Below, piece after piece: positions 34,410-43,565 of a stretch of DNA of 64,000 bases. A program made the translations under genes and the position numbers. Location of the stretch: NCBI RefSeq assembly GCF_018861145.1, contig NZ_JAHKQT010000023.1:1-64000 (forward strand), read 5' to 3'. Below the pieces are notes generated by a model. The model ran no database searches. It worked only from the letters and a program-made list of their open reading frames with translations, and had not been told where the DNA came from. Each line of letters starts with the position of its first letter. Within the stretch, counting starts at the first letter, position 1. This DNA comes from Poseidonibacter lekithochrous (GTDB lineage Bacteria > Campylobacterota > Campylobacteria > Campylobacterales > Arcobacteraceae).

Positions 34410-35119
34410 TGGAAACGATTAGTATTATAACAATTATAACAATTGCATTTTTAGGTTCATTTGGACACTGTGTTGGAATGTGTGGTGGTATTGTAATTGC
34501 ATATTCAAGTACTAAGATTAAAAACTCTTGGTCAAAAAAACTACAAGCTACTGCTCATTTACTTTACTCTTTTGGAAGAATTACAACATATACAATTTTA
34601 GGTGCATTATTTGGTTTAGTTGGTGGTGTTGTTACTTTTGATAATCTAACTAGTGGTATTTTACTTCTAGTAACTGGTTCTATGATGGTTTTAATTGGAT
34701 TATCATTAATGGGAAAAATCAGGTTTCTTACTACAATTGAGCATTCATGTTCTAAATCTCCACTTTATCAAAGCACTTTTAAATCACTTATTGGTTCGGA
34801 TTCTTTAATGAGTTTTTACTTACTTGGAATGTTAAATGGACTTTTGCCTTGTGGTTTTGTATATGTTTTTGCAATTACAGCAGCAAGTACAGGAAACCCT
34901 ATTTGGGGAGCTTTTGTAATGTTTATCTTTGGACTTAGCACAATTCCTGCACTCTTTTCACTTGGTTTTTTTATAGGTTTATTTAAGAAAACAAACTTAA
35001 GAGATTTATTTATCAAACTAGCTTCTTATTTAGTAATTGGCTTTGGTATTTATATTGCTTATTTAGGTTATGAATATTTAACAGATCCAACAAAAACTAT
35101 CTTAGACTGCCATATTTAA
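34409..35119 (+). CDS. TauE/SafE (UreH-like) family membrane protein
   Basis: 236 aa with about six membrane helices. N-terminal motif GHCVGMCGGIVIAYS is the hallmark of the UreH/DsbD_2-like family, and a second half repeats the pattern (LLGMLNGLLPCGFVYVFAIT). In Campylobacterota related genes sit near cytochrome oxidase and copper-handling genes. Transport of a metal or electrons is possible; substrate unknown. It is followed by a terminator. Confidence 0.8.
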   Translation: METISIITIITIAFLGSFGHCVGMCGGIVIAYSSTKIKNSWSKKLQATAHLLYSFGRITTYTILGALFGLVGGVVTFDNLTSGILLLVTGSMMVLIGLSLMGKIRFLTTIEHSCSKSPLYQSTFKSLIGSDSLMSFYLLGMLNGLLPCGFVYVFAITAASTGNPIWGAFVMFIFGLSTIPALFSLGFFIGLFKKTNLRDLFIKLASYLVIGFGIYIAYLGYEYLTDPTKTILDCHI

Positions 35120-35140
35120 AACTATTGATTCAATAGTTTT
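35118..35140 (+). terminator. Hairpin terminator after the SafE-type gene
   Basis: AAAACTATTGA and TCAATAGTTTT pair perfectly around one base, followed by ATCTATTTTTATAT. It overlaps the stop codon of the upstream gene. Confidence 0.7.
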
Positions 35141-35201
35141 ATCTATTTTTATATATAATCCCACCAATTATCACATTTAAAATTTTTTAAAGGAGGAATA
35201 C

Positions 35202-35387
35202 ATGATTAGTAAATCAAGAAAATATTTTACTATTTTTGGTCTCTTAGCCGCTACTGTCGATAAAAAAATGCAATCTTTTAACTGCATGATTGATGCAATT
35301 TTACATAGTAGTTTGCCAAGAATTATAAAAATATTATTAGCAAAAGAATTAAAACCCATAAACTTAGATTCAACAAATAAAATATAA
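35202..35387 (+). CDS. Small hypothetical protein before btuB
   Basis: 61 aa (MISKSRKYFTIFGLLAATVD...), basic, with a weak amphipathic or hydrophobic N-terminus. An unusually strong RBS (AAAGGAGGA) lies 7 bases upstream, which argues that it is translated. It ends 20 bp before btuB and may be the first gene of the cobalamin operon. Not recognised. Confidence 0.5.
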   Translation: MISKSRKYFTIFGLLAATVDKKMQSFNCMIDAILHSSLPRIIKILLAKELKPINLDSTNKI

Positions 35388-35407
35388 AAAAATTAGGAAC
35401 ATAAATA

Positions 35408-37243
35408 ATGAATAAAAAAATATCTACAAGCTTAGTTGCAAGTTTATTAATAGCAACAAATCTACAATCATCAGAAACTATCAAATTAGAAGAAATCACA
35501 GTTACAAGTGCTACTAAAACAGCCCAATCAATCAAAGATGTTACATCAAATATAGATGTTATTACAAAAGAAGAAATAGAAGAAAGACATTTTACTACGG
35601 TTACTGAAGCTTTAAATACTATTCCAGGTATTTCTTTTACTACAAATGGTAGTTTAGGTAATGCCTCATCTATTTATGTAAGAGGTAATGATTCAAAAAG
35701 AACTTTAGTTCTTATAGATGGAATTAGATATAACGATATTACAGGTACAAGTGGTGCTCCTTTTGAACATCTAATGATAGATGATATAGAACAAATTGAA
35801 GTGGTAAAAGGTGCGCAAAGTGGTGTTTGGGGTGCAGATGCAAGTGCTGGTGTGATTAATATAATTACTAAAACTGCAAAGCTAGGTACTCATGGTGATA
35901 TTAATGTAGAGTATGGCTCATTTGATACTAAAAAATACGGTGTGAATTTATCACATAAAACAGATAAATATTATGTAAAAGGTTCTATTCATAAAATAGA
36001 TACAGATGGTTATTCTTCTTTTGTTGCAAAAAAAGATTCTGTTGATTATGGGAAAAGAGGCGATAAATTAGGTTTAGAAGATGATGGATATGAAAACTTA
36101 ACAGTAAATTTAAAAGCTGGTTATAATATTGATGATTCAAATAAAATTGATGTATCTCATACAATGATTGATGCTGATAGTAATTTTGATAGTTCAAGTG
36201 CTGATGCATATAATACATCAAGTATAAAAGATAACTTTTCTACAATCTCTTATGAAAATAAAAATGATTTTGCTACAACAGATATTTATGCAAAAAGATC
36301 TCAATTTGATAGAGAATACTACTATCCTGCATACGGTTCAACATCAGAGTATGATGGTGTTGTAAAAGAATATGGATTGAAGACAAATATTCCATATTTA
36401 AATGATAGTTCTTTTTTAGTTTTAGGAGCAGATTATAAATCTTTTGAACATAAAAATGATTTAAATGAGAAATACAATAACAAAGCTGTTTTTGTAACTA
36501 ATAGCAATAAATTTAATAATAATAAAACAATCATAACTGAATCTTTACGATTTGATTCTTATACTAAGTTTGAAAATAAAACAACTGCGAAGATTGGAAT
36601 AAAACAATATATTTGGAAGGATTTAAATGTAAGCGCAAACTATGGTACAGCTTATAATGTTCCAACTTTATACAATTTATATTCATATTATGGAAATGAA
36701 GATTTAAATCCAGAAGAAACAAAAAATTATGACTTAGAAGTTGAATATCAAGGTTTTTCTGTAACATATTTTAACACTAAAATAAAAGATATGATTGATT
36801 ATGACTTTAGTACATCTAAATATAATAATATAAAAGGTACTTCAACATTAAAAGGTTACGAGCTTGCTTATAAACTAAATTTAAGTGAAGATGCATTATT
36901 AAATCTAAATTATACGCATTTAAGTGCACAAGATAACGAGAATGAAGATATAGCACGAAGAGCAAAAAGACAGGCTGGTTTTGGAGTAGATTATTATGGA
37001 ATTGATAAGTTACATTTAAATGTTAATGGTTCATACGTTGGAACTAGATATAATGGTGCAAATAAATCAGGTGCTAGTACAGGAAATTATACTCTTTGGA
37101 ACGCAGTTGTAAACTATAAAATTAACAAAACGTTCTCTACATATATAAAAGTTGATAACTTATTTAATAAATATTATCAAACAGTTGATGGTTATGCAAC
37201 AGCTGAGAGAAGTGCATATATAGGTCTAAAGGCAACATTCTAA
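35408..37243 (+). CDS. btuB: TonB-dependent cobalamin receptor (BtuB-like)
   Basis: 611 aa. Signal peptide about 1-20. TonB box region EEITVTSATK (about 26-35). Plug domain about 45-160 (TEALNTIPGISFTTNGSLG, SIYVRGNDSKRTLVLIDGIRYND, IEQIEVVKGAQSGVWGADASAGVINIITK). The barrel ends in YIGLKATF with a terminal Phe. Cobalamin assignment rests on the immediately following btuF-btuD-btuC genes and a cobyrinate amidase. TonB power could come from the operon at 19-20 kb. Confidence 0.85.
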   Translation: MNKKISTSLVASLLIATNLQSSETIKLEEITVTSATKTAQSIKDVTSNIDVITKEEIEERHFTTVTEALNTIPGISFTTNGSLGNASSIYVRGNDSKRTLVLIDGIRYNDITGTSGAPFEHLMIDDIEQIEVVKGAQSGVWGADASAGVINIITKTAKLGTHGDINVEYGSFDTKKYGVNLSHKTDKYYVKGSIHKIDTDGYSSFVAKKDSVDYGKRGDKLGLEDDGYENLTVNLKAGYNIDDSNKIDVSHTMIDADSNFDSSSADAYNTSSIKDNFSTISYENKNDFATTDIYAKRSQFDREYYYPAYGSTSEYDGVVKEYGLKTNIPYLNDSSFLVLGADYKSFEHKNDLNEKYNNKAVFVTNSNKFNNNKTIITESLRFDSYTKFENKTTAKIGIKQYIWKDLNVSANYGTAYNVPTLYNLYSYYGNEDLNPEETKNYDLEVEYQGFSVTYFNTKIKDMIDYDFSTSKYNNIKGTSTLKGYELAYKLNLSEDALLNLNYTHLSAQDNENEDIARRAKRQAGFGVDYYGIDKLHLNVNGSYVGTRYNGANKSGASTGNYTLWNAVVNYKINKTFSTYIKVDNLFNKYYQTVDGYATAERSAYIGLKATF

Positions 37244-37244
37244 T

Positions 37245-38072
37245 ATGAAAAAATTTATATTTATACTTCTAATCTTTTGTATAAATTTAATGGGGGAGAG
37301 CAGAATTGTAACTCTGACTCCTTCAATAAATGAGATAGTTTATGCTCTGGGAATGGGAAATAGCGTAGTGGCAAATACTAGATATTGTGATTTTCCAGAA
37401 GAGTCTAAGAGTGTAAAAAAAGTAGGTGGTTATGCAACGATATCTTTAGAAAAAATTATCCAATCAAAACCTACTGTTGTAATTGCACAAAATTATGATG
37501 AAAAAGTATTACGAAATTTAAAAAGTTTAAATATAAAAACTTTAGTATTTAAGACAGATACTCTTACATCTATTAAACATACTATTAAAACTTTAGGTGA
37601 ATATTTTCAAAAAGAAGAAAGAGCAATGGAATTAATTTCTAAAATAGATGACTCTTTAACTTCATTAAAAAATATTGTTTCAAATAAAAAAGTATTATTA
37701 GTTATTGGTCCACGAAAAGATTTGAATAATCAAATATACATCACAGGTAATAACTTATATTTTGAAGACATTATAAAAGCTTCAGGAAATAAAAATGCTT
37801 ATTTCTCTACAAGTACAAACCAACCTGTCGTAAATAGTGAAAAAATTATCAATATGAATCCCGATATTATAATAATGATATCTCCATTTTTAGATGGAAA
37901 AACAAAAGAAAAAAAGAAAATTCTTGATAATTGGATATCTTTACCTGTGAATGCAGCAATAAAAAAGAATATTTATTTTATAGATAAGCTATATGCAGGA
38001 ATCCCTAGTCAAAGAGTAGTTTATTTTATAAAAGATTTTAAAAAGATATTAGAAAATGTTAGAAATAAATAA
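37245..38072 (+). CDS. btuF: Periplasmic cobalamin-binding protein (BtuF-like)
   Basis: 275 aa. Signal peptide about 1-17. Class III binding-protein fold: IVTLTPSINEIVYALGMGNSVVANTRYCDFPEESKSVKKVGGYA near the N-terminus, then KPTVVIAQ, and the second lobe with NMNPDIIIMISP. It delivers corrinoid to the BtuCD-type transporter. It starts 2 bp after the receptor gene and overlaps btuD by 17 bp. Confidence 0.88.
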   Translation: MKKFIFILLIFCINLMGESRIVTLTPSINEIVYALGMGNSVVANTRYCDFPEESKSVKKVGGYATISLEKIIQSKPTVVIAQNYDEKVLRNLKSLNIKTLVFKTDTLTSIKHTIKTLGEYFQKEERAMELISKIDDSLTSLKNIVSNKKVLLVIGPRKDLNNQIYITGNNLYFEDIIKASGNKNAYFSTSTNQPVVNSEKIINMNPDIIIMISPFLDGKTKEKKKILDNWISLPVNAAIKKNIYFIDKLYAGIPSQRVVYFIKDFKKILENVRNK

Positions 38073-38754
38073 CTATAATAGTAGTATTTTGCATGATATT
38101 TCTTTCTCTTTAGAAGAGAATGAAAACCTTATTGTTTTAGGTGAAAATGGAGCAGGGAAGTCTACTCTTGCAAAAGTTTTATCGAATCTAATTGAAAATG
38201 ATAATGTAAAACTATTTAATCAAAATATAGCAGCTTTAAGTGACAATAAAAGAGCGGAATATATAAATTATATTCCTCCTAAATTATCAATATTTGATGA
38301 GTACATTACTTTACGAGAATTTTTTGAATTAGCATGTATTGATCAAGTTGATAATAAAAAGATAGATGATTTAATAGATATATTAAATCTAAGAAAATTG
38401 GAAAAAAAATACTGCAAAGCTTTTAGTTCAGGAGAAAAGCAACTTCTACTTTTAGGTTCAAGTATTTTACATGATGCAAAGATCACTATTTTTGATGAGC
38501 TTACAGCTAATTTAGATATTACAAGATTAAAAGAAGTATTTGATATTTTTAATTCAACTTTTCTAAAACAAAAGATTATAATAACTCATAATCTTGATTT
38601 AGCATATGCTTTAAAATTTAAAGTCTTATATATGAGAGATGGAAAAATTGAGTTTTTTGGAAAACATGAAGAGTTTTTTTGTAATGAAAACCTTAGAAAG
38701 TTTTATAATGATTCTATTTCAAAAGTAAACGAACACTTGGTGGTAAACTTATGA
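38056..38754 (+). CDS. btuD: Cobalamin ABC transporter ATPase (BtuD-like)
   Basis: 232 aa. Walker A GENGAGKST (about 32-40), Q-loop region NYIPPKLS, signature FSSGEKQ, Walker B TIFDELTANLD and switch His in IITHNLD. FecE/BtuD family of class II importers. Overlaps btuF upstream and btuC downstream (4 bp, ATGA), so the three are co-translated. Confidence 0.9.
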   Translation: MLEINNYNSSILHDISFSLEENENLIVLGENGAGKSTLAKVLSNLIENDNVKLFNQNIAALSDNKRAEYINYIPPKLSIFDEYITLREFFELACIDQVDNKKIDDLIDILNLRKLEKKYCKAFSSGEKQLLLLGSSILHDAKITIFDELTANLDITRLKEVFDIFNSTFLKQKIIITHNLDLAYALKFKVLYMRDGKIEFFGKHEEFFCNENLRKFYNDSISKVNEHLVVNL

Positions 38755-39710
38755 AATTAAGTTTATATATATTTTCTGCAATTATTTTGATAATTTCTCC
38801 TTTTTTAGGTGAGATTTCCCTCGATTTAAATGAATTATTTGATTCTTCTACTATTACATATAAAGTATTTTGGGAACTTAGAGTTTCAAGAGTTTTATTA
38901 GCATTTTTTGTTGGTGGGATTTTATCTTTAAGTGGTTTGATATTTCAAATCATATTTAAAAATGCACTTATAACTCCTTACACTTTAGGAATTGCTAGTG
39001 GTACTACTTTGTTTACTGCTATTTCAATAGTCTTTTTTCCTGCTATGATTTTATCTGTATCCTCAGCTTTGGGTTCACTTCTTACTATTACAATTTTATA
39101 TTATATTTCAAAGAATATCAATAAAAATACGATAGCTGTTTCAACAAATTCAATACTTTTAATAGGTATTGCCTTATCTTATTTTTATTCATCTGCTTTG
39201 ATGTTAGTGTTTTATATGAGTAATTTAGAACAAAATTATTCTATTGTTAGATTTACTTTAGGAAGCTTAGATACTGTTGGTTTTACTAGTTCTTTTGTGA
39301 TTTTTATAATGGCTGCAATTATGTATATGACTATTTATATAAATAGAGCAAACATCAAACTTTTACTTATTTCAAATGATACTGCATTTTTAAAAGGTTT
39401 AAATGTACATAAGTTAAACCTCTTACTTCTTGTAGTAATTTCCATTTGTGTAGGTGTTAGTATTAGTTTTGTAGGACCAATTGGTTTTATAGGACTTGTT
39501 ATTCCTCATATTGTTAAATTAATTTATAAAAAAAGTGCAGACCAATTAATCTTTCCAGTGTTTTTTTATGGGGGAATTTTTTTAGTTATGTCTGATTTAA
39601 TTGCAAGAAATTTAAATACAGCATCATCTTTACCAATAGGAGTTGTAACCGCTTTTATAGGTGCACCATTCTTTGTATATTTATTAATCAAAAGAAATAA
39701 AAAGGACTAA
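38751..39710 (+). CDS. btuC: Cobalamin ABC transporter permease (BtuC-like)
   Basis: 319 aa with about ten membrane helices. FecCD family features: FWELRVSRVLLAFFVGGILSLSGLIFQ near the start, LITPYTLGIASG, and the coupling-helix segment GPIGFIGLVIPHIVKLIYKKS. Imports corrinoid together with BtuF/BtuD. The next gene starts one base after its stop. Confidence 0.9.
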   Translation: MKLSLYIFSAIILIISPFLGEISLDLNELFDSSTITYKVFWELRVSRVLLAFFVGGILSLSGLIFQIIFKNALITPYTLGIASGTTLFTAISIVFFPAMILSVSSALGSLLTITILYYISKNINKNTIAVSTNSILLIGIALSYFYSSALMLVFYMSNLEQNYSIVRFTLGSLDTVGFTSSFVIFIMAAIMYMTIYINRANIKLLLISNDTAFLKGLNVHKLNLLLLVVISICVGVSISFVGPIGFIGLVIPHIVKLIYKKSADQLIFPVFFYGGIFLVMSDLIARNLNTASSLPIGVVTAFIGAPFFVYLLIKRNKKD

Positions 39711-39711
39711 C

Positions 39712-40977
39712 ATCAAAGCTTTATGTATTAGTGCAACTGCATCAAACCAAGGTAAAACTATTTTAACAACAGCTTTACTTTATCACTATAAAAAATCTGT
39801 TCGTCCTTTTAAAATTGGACCTGATTTTATAGATCCTCTTTTTCATAAAAAAATATGTGATACTGCTAGTATAAATTTAGATACTTGTATTATGGATAAA
39901 TCTCAAGTTAAGTGGATGTTTCATAAGTATTCAAATAAAGATATTTCTATTTTAGAAGGTGTAATGGGATTTTATGATGGAATGGATAAAGGCTCATCAG
40001 CTTATGATGTAACAAAGCTCTTAAATATACCAACAGTATTAATTTTAGATGCAGGTGGTTCATATACAACTCTTAGTGCTATTATAAAAGGATTAAAAGA
40101 ATATAGAGAAGGAAATACTGTAAAAGCAGTAGTTTTTAACCATGTATCGTCTTCTATGCATTTTGAACTTATAAAAAAGCAAGTAGAAAAAGATTTTGAT
40201 GATATTGTAATAATAGGTTGGATAAAAAGTAAACTTGAATCTTTAGATTCCATACATTTAGGACTTGATTTAAATGAGAATGATAAAGAAAAACTAGAAG
40301 ATATTTCAAAAGAAGTTTTAGCTCATATTGACTTAGAAAAACTAGAACTTTTAGCATTTTGTGATTCTAAAAATATTGATACTTATCCCTTTGAGAAAAT
40401 AGAAAAATACGATAAACATATATCTGTAGTAAATGATGAGAACTTTAGCTTTCTTTACCATGATAATTTGAAGTTCTTAGAAGAGAGTTTCTCAAAAGTC
40501 ACAATTATAAATAGTATAAAAAATGAAGTTATACCAAGTGATTGTGATATTGTATTTATTTGTGGTGGTTATATAGAGACAGATAAAGCTTATAATAAAT
40601 TTAAAAACTCAGATGATTTCAAAGACTCACTTATCCAGCATTCTAAAACAAAAGCTATTTATGGTGAATGTGCGGGACTTATTTTACTTGGCAGAAAAGT
40701 TGATAATAAAAAAATGTTGGGACTTTTACCTCTAGATTTTGAACTAACATCGCGACCTAACAGATTAGGGTACTATGATAATGATTTAGGTATTACAGGT
40801 CATGCTTTTCATTATACAAAGGTTCTAAATGATATTAAAGGTGAGTATACTTTATATAAAAAGAAAAATGAACGTGAAGTTTATGCCGCATTTAAAAATG
40901 AAAATACCTTTGGAACATATTTCCATACTATGTTTAGGAATAACTTTAACAAAATAAAAATTTATTTTAAACTCTAA
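39712..40977 (+). CDS. cbiA: Cobyrinate a,c-diamide synthase with apparent ATC start codon
   Basis: 421 aa if read from ATC at 39712. The amino-terminal ATP-binding loop ISATASNQGKTIL and FKIGPDFIDPLFH are encoded upstream of the first in-frame ATG (39892), so that ATG would remove the catalytic site. In frame after the last upstream stop (39685-39687) there is no ATG, GTG or TTG before 39892. AAAGGA lies five bases before ATC. The C-terminal glutaminase-like domain has ALIYGECAGLILLG-type sequence (YGECAGLILL) with the Cys and the final GHAFHYT. The enzyme amidates cobyrinate carboxylates with glutamine and ATP. Either a rare ATC initiation or a start-codon mutation weakens this gene. Confidence 0.85.
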   Translation: MKALCISATASNQGKTILTTALLYHYKKSVRPFKIGPDFIDPLFHKKICDTASINLDTCIMDKSQVKWMFHKYSNKDISILEGVMGFYDGMDKGSSAYDVTKLLNIPTVLILDAGGSYTTLSAIIKGLKEYREGNTVKAVVFNHVSSSMHFELIKKQVEKDFDDIVIIGWIKSKLESLDSIHLGLDLNENDKEKLEDISKEVLAHIDLEKLELLAFCDSKNIDTYPFEKIEKYDKHISVVNDENFSFLYHDNLKFLEESFSKVTIINSIKNEVIPSDCDIVFICGGYIETDKAYNKFKNSDDFKDSLIQHSKTKAIYGECAGLILLGRKVDNKKMLGLLPLDFELTSRPNRLGYYDNDLGITGHAFHYTKVLNDIKGEYTLYKKKNEREVYAAFKNENTFGTYFHTMFRNNFNKIKIYFKL

Positions 40978-41046
40978 TTATTATAAGTTTTACTTATGTA
41001 TTTTACAACTAACTTTAATAATAATAAGTTATAATTATAAGAATAA

Positions 41047-41259
41047 TTAGAAAAACTTGTTTAACTGAGCCTTTAGTTTTTTAGGTAAGTGTGCATATAC
41101 CATACTTCTTTTGGCAATAAAAATTTCATTTTCATAGATTTCAGTATCAAGTGAAAGTGTTTGAGTCTTAAAGTTTATTAGTTTTATTGTTTGACCTTTT
41201 TCTTCAAAAGATAAGTTCATTTTCTTTAAATCTACTAAAGCTGGTTTCTTTTTTGCCAT
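41047..41259 (-). CDS. Conserved-looking small hypothetical protein
   Basis: 70 aa, basic, starting MAKKKPALVDLKKMNLSF and ending HLPKKLKAQLNKFF. It reads as a small beta-rich core with basic ends and no membrane segment. Convergent with cbiA. Not recognised. Confidence 0.55.
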   Translation of the reverse strand: MAKKKPALVDLKKMNLSFEEKGQTIKLINFKTQTLSLDTEIYENEIFIAKRSMVYAHLPKKLKAQLNKFF

Positions 41260-41311
41260 ATTTGACCTTTTTTCTAATTATAATAAATTAATTATAAAGA
41301 GGATGTAATAA

Positions 41312-42289
41312 ATGGAAAATAAAGAGAGTATTAAATCAATACCTTCAAATAGATTACAGTTTTTTCCTGTAATGATGTTCGCAATAATCATGGGTTTAAC
41401 GGGTTTATCAATAGTATTTAAAAAGCTAAGTGAAGTTTTATATTTCCCTTCAATCGTAGGTACTTTATTAGGTTTAGCTTCAACAATTGTATTTTTTATA
41501 ATTTTATTTACTTATTTTTCAAAATTACTAAAGTATAAAAAGGAAGTAAAAGAAGAGATTACTCATCCCATTCGAGTTAATTTCTTTGCAGCTATTTCAA
41601 TTTCAACATTATTATTATCAATTTTTTATAAGCATATAGTAGATGATTTATCTCATATATTCTTTATCTTAGGTGCTTGTTTACATATATTCTTTACTTT
41701 TTATACTATTAAGTTTTGGATAAATAATAATCTTGAAATGCAACACTCAAATCCTGCCTGGTTTATTCCAATTGTTGGTAATTTAATAGTTCCAATTGCT
41801 GGAAAAGGTTTTATTGATGATAGTATTTTATATTTCTATTTTTCAATAGGTATTTTCTTTTGGATTATACTTTTCTCAATTATCTTAAATAGAATAATTT
41901 TTCATAAACAGTTCGCTCCAAAATTTATGCCAACACTATTTATTCTAATTGCACCACCTGCAATTGGATTTCTTTCATATATAAGTTTAACCGGAAAGCT
42001 TGATTTCTTTGCGCATATTTTATATAGTTTAGGATTGTTTTTTACAATATTAGTATTTATAATGTATAAAAATTATATAAATATAAAGTTCTTTATTTCA
42101 TGGTGGGCATTTACTTTTCCAATGGCTTCAATTGCACTTGCCACTATTTTAATGTATGAATTAACATCAGTTTGGTTTTATGGTTTATTATCTTATCTTT
42201 TAATGATAATAACAACAATAATAGTATTTTTAGTAGCGAAAGAAACACTTGCACATATGGGAAAAAAAGAAATCTGTATCATGGAATAA
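41312..42289 (+). CDS. SLAC1/TDT family transporter (TehA-like)
   Basis: 325 aa with ten membrane helices. The family signature NPAWFIPIVGNLIVPIAG lies in the middle, with NRLQFFPVMMFAIIMGLTGLSIVF at the start. TDT members include TehA-type anion channels and dicarboxylate/sulfite exporters. Substrate not deducible. Its own RBS (GAGGATG region) and promoter; no operon partner. Confidence 0.85.
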   Translation: MENKESIKSIPSNRLQFFPVMMFAIIMGLTGLSIVFKKLSEVLYFPSIVGTLLGLASTIVFFIILFTYFSKLLKYKKEVKEEITHPIRVNFFAAISISTLLLSIFYKHIVDDLSHIFFILGACLHIFFTFYTIKFWINNNLEMQHSNPAWFIPIVGNLIVPIAGKGFIDDSILYFYFSIGIFFWIILFSIILNRIIFHKQFAPKFMPTLFILIAPPAIGFLSYISLTGKLDFFAHILYSLGLFFTILVFIMYKNYINIKFFISWWAFTFPMASIALATILMYELTSVWFYGLLSYLLMIITTIIVFLVAKETLAHMGKKEICIME

Positions 42290-42372
42290 TTTAAGATAAT
42301 TATAATTATGTTTAACCTATCTATATTTAAAGAAAGGTTATAATCCTGTATTAAATATTATTAAGGATTATT

Positions 42373-43392
42373 ATGGATTTTAGATATATAGGAAATAGTG
42401 GACTTAGAGTTTCTTCTATTTGTATGGGAACTATGACTTTTGGTTCTAGTACATCAAAAAAAGAAGCTTTTAAGATTTTAGATAAAGCATACGATAGTGG
42501 AATAAATTTTTATGATACAGCAGAGATTTATCCAGTACCTCCTAAAAAAAGTTATGAAGGTACTACTGAAAAAATTGTAGGTGAATGGTTAAAGACAAAA
42601 GATAGAGATTCAATCATTTTAGCATCAAAAGTAAGTGGAGCAGCAGCTGGTTGGTTTGTTCCACCTACAAGACATGGCTTAACTTCAATTGATTCTTTTC
42701 ATATAAAAAAAGCTATTGAAGGAAGTTTGAAAAGATTAGATACAGATTATTTAGATCTTTATCAAATGCACTGGCCAGATCCAATTGTACCAATTGAAGA
42801 GTCATTAAGAGCTTTTGATGATTTAGTAAAAGAGGGTAAAGTAAGATATGTAGGAACTTCAAATGATTCTGCTTATGGACTTACAAAAGCAAATGAAACT
42901 TCTAAAAATAAAAATTTGACAAGATTTCAATCAATTCAAAATAACTTCTCATTATTAAATCCTAGATTTTTAGATGAGCTTGCAACTGTTTGTAGAAATG
43001 AAAACATATCATTATTGCCTTATTCTCCAATAGGTGGAGGAGTATTATCTGGGAAATATAATAATAATTTCTATCCAGAAGATTCAAGATTTGCGGCATA
43101 TGTAAATCATGCAAATCCAAGAGTTCAAGCACAAGCTTCTAGATTTGTTAATGCTAAAACACTTGAAGCTACAAATAAATATGAACTATTAGCAAAAGAA
43201 TATGGTATCTCAACAGTTACTTTAGCTGTTGCTTATTCTAAGCATTTTGATTTTGTAGCTTCTACAATTATAGGTGCTAGAGTTTTATCACAACTTGATG
43301 ATTCACTTGCAGCATTTAATTTTAAGATTGACGATGAATTAATGAAAAAAATTGAAGTAATTCAAAATGAAATTCTTTACCCTATGGGGTAA
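42373..43392 (+). CDS. Aldo/keto reductase
   Basis: 339 aa. The catalytic tetrad regions are visible: FYDTAEIYP (Asp and Tyr), ILASKVSG (Lys) and YQMHWPDP (His). NADPH-binding end: ASTIIGARVLSQLDDSLAAF. An insertion with GWFVPPTRHGL resembles the Tas-like (YajO/Tas) subfamily. Reduces aldehydes or ketones; physiological substrate unknown. Single gene. Confidence 0.9.
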   Translation: MDFRYIGNSGLRVSSICMGTMTFGSSTSKKEAFKILDKAYDSGINFYDTAEIYPVPPKKSYEGTTEKIVGEWLKTKDRDSIILASKVSGAAAGWFVPPTRHGLTSIDSFHIKKAIEGSLKRLDTDYLDLYQMHWPDPIVPIEESLRAFDDLVKEGKVRYVGTSNDSAYGLTKANETSKNKNLTRFQSIQNNFSLLNPRFLDELATVCRNENISLLPYSPIGGGVLSGKYNNNFYPEDSRFAAYVNHANPRVQAQASRFVNAKTLEATNKYELLAKEYGISTVTLAVAYSKHFDFVASTIIGARVLSQLDDSLAAFNFKIDDELMKKIEVIQNEILYPMG

Positions 43393-43565
43393 AGAAGTCA
43401 TCTTAAAAATATTATTATAATTAGTGTTGATTCTATAGAATACGTTAAATAGGTCTTTTTAGGTTTATAATAAGTTATTTTATAAATAATTTAATAAATT
43501 TTTGCTATAATTATTACTATAAAATGTTACATGTTATTAATCGAATTGTATAAAGGTAAAATACG

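Noticed and set aside
35141..35407. Possible cobalamin riboswitch before btuB (GCCGCTACTG looks a little like the B12 box)
   Set aside because: The conserved B12 box and paired elements are absent, and the segment lies in a small ORF with a strong RBS.
39892..40977. cbiA starting at the first ATG, 39892
   Set aside because: This would delete the ATP-binding loop and conserved N-terminal segment that are clearly encoded upstream in frame.
41047..41259. Antitoxin-like small gene next to cbiA
   Set aside because: No toxin-like partner, and the gene is convergent with cbiA; composition alone is not evidence.
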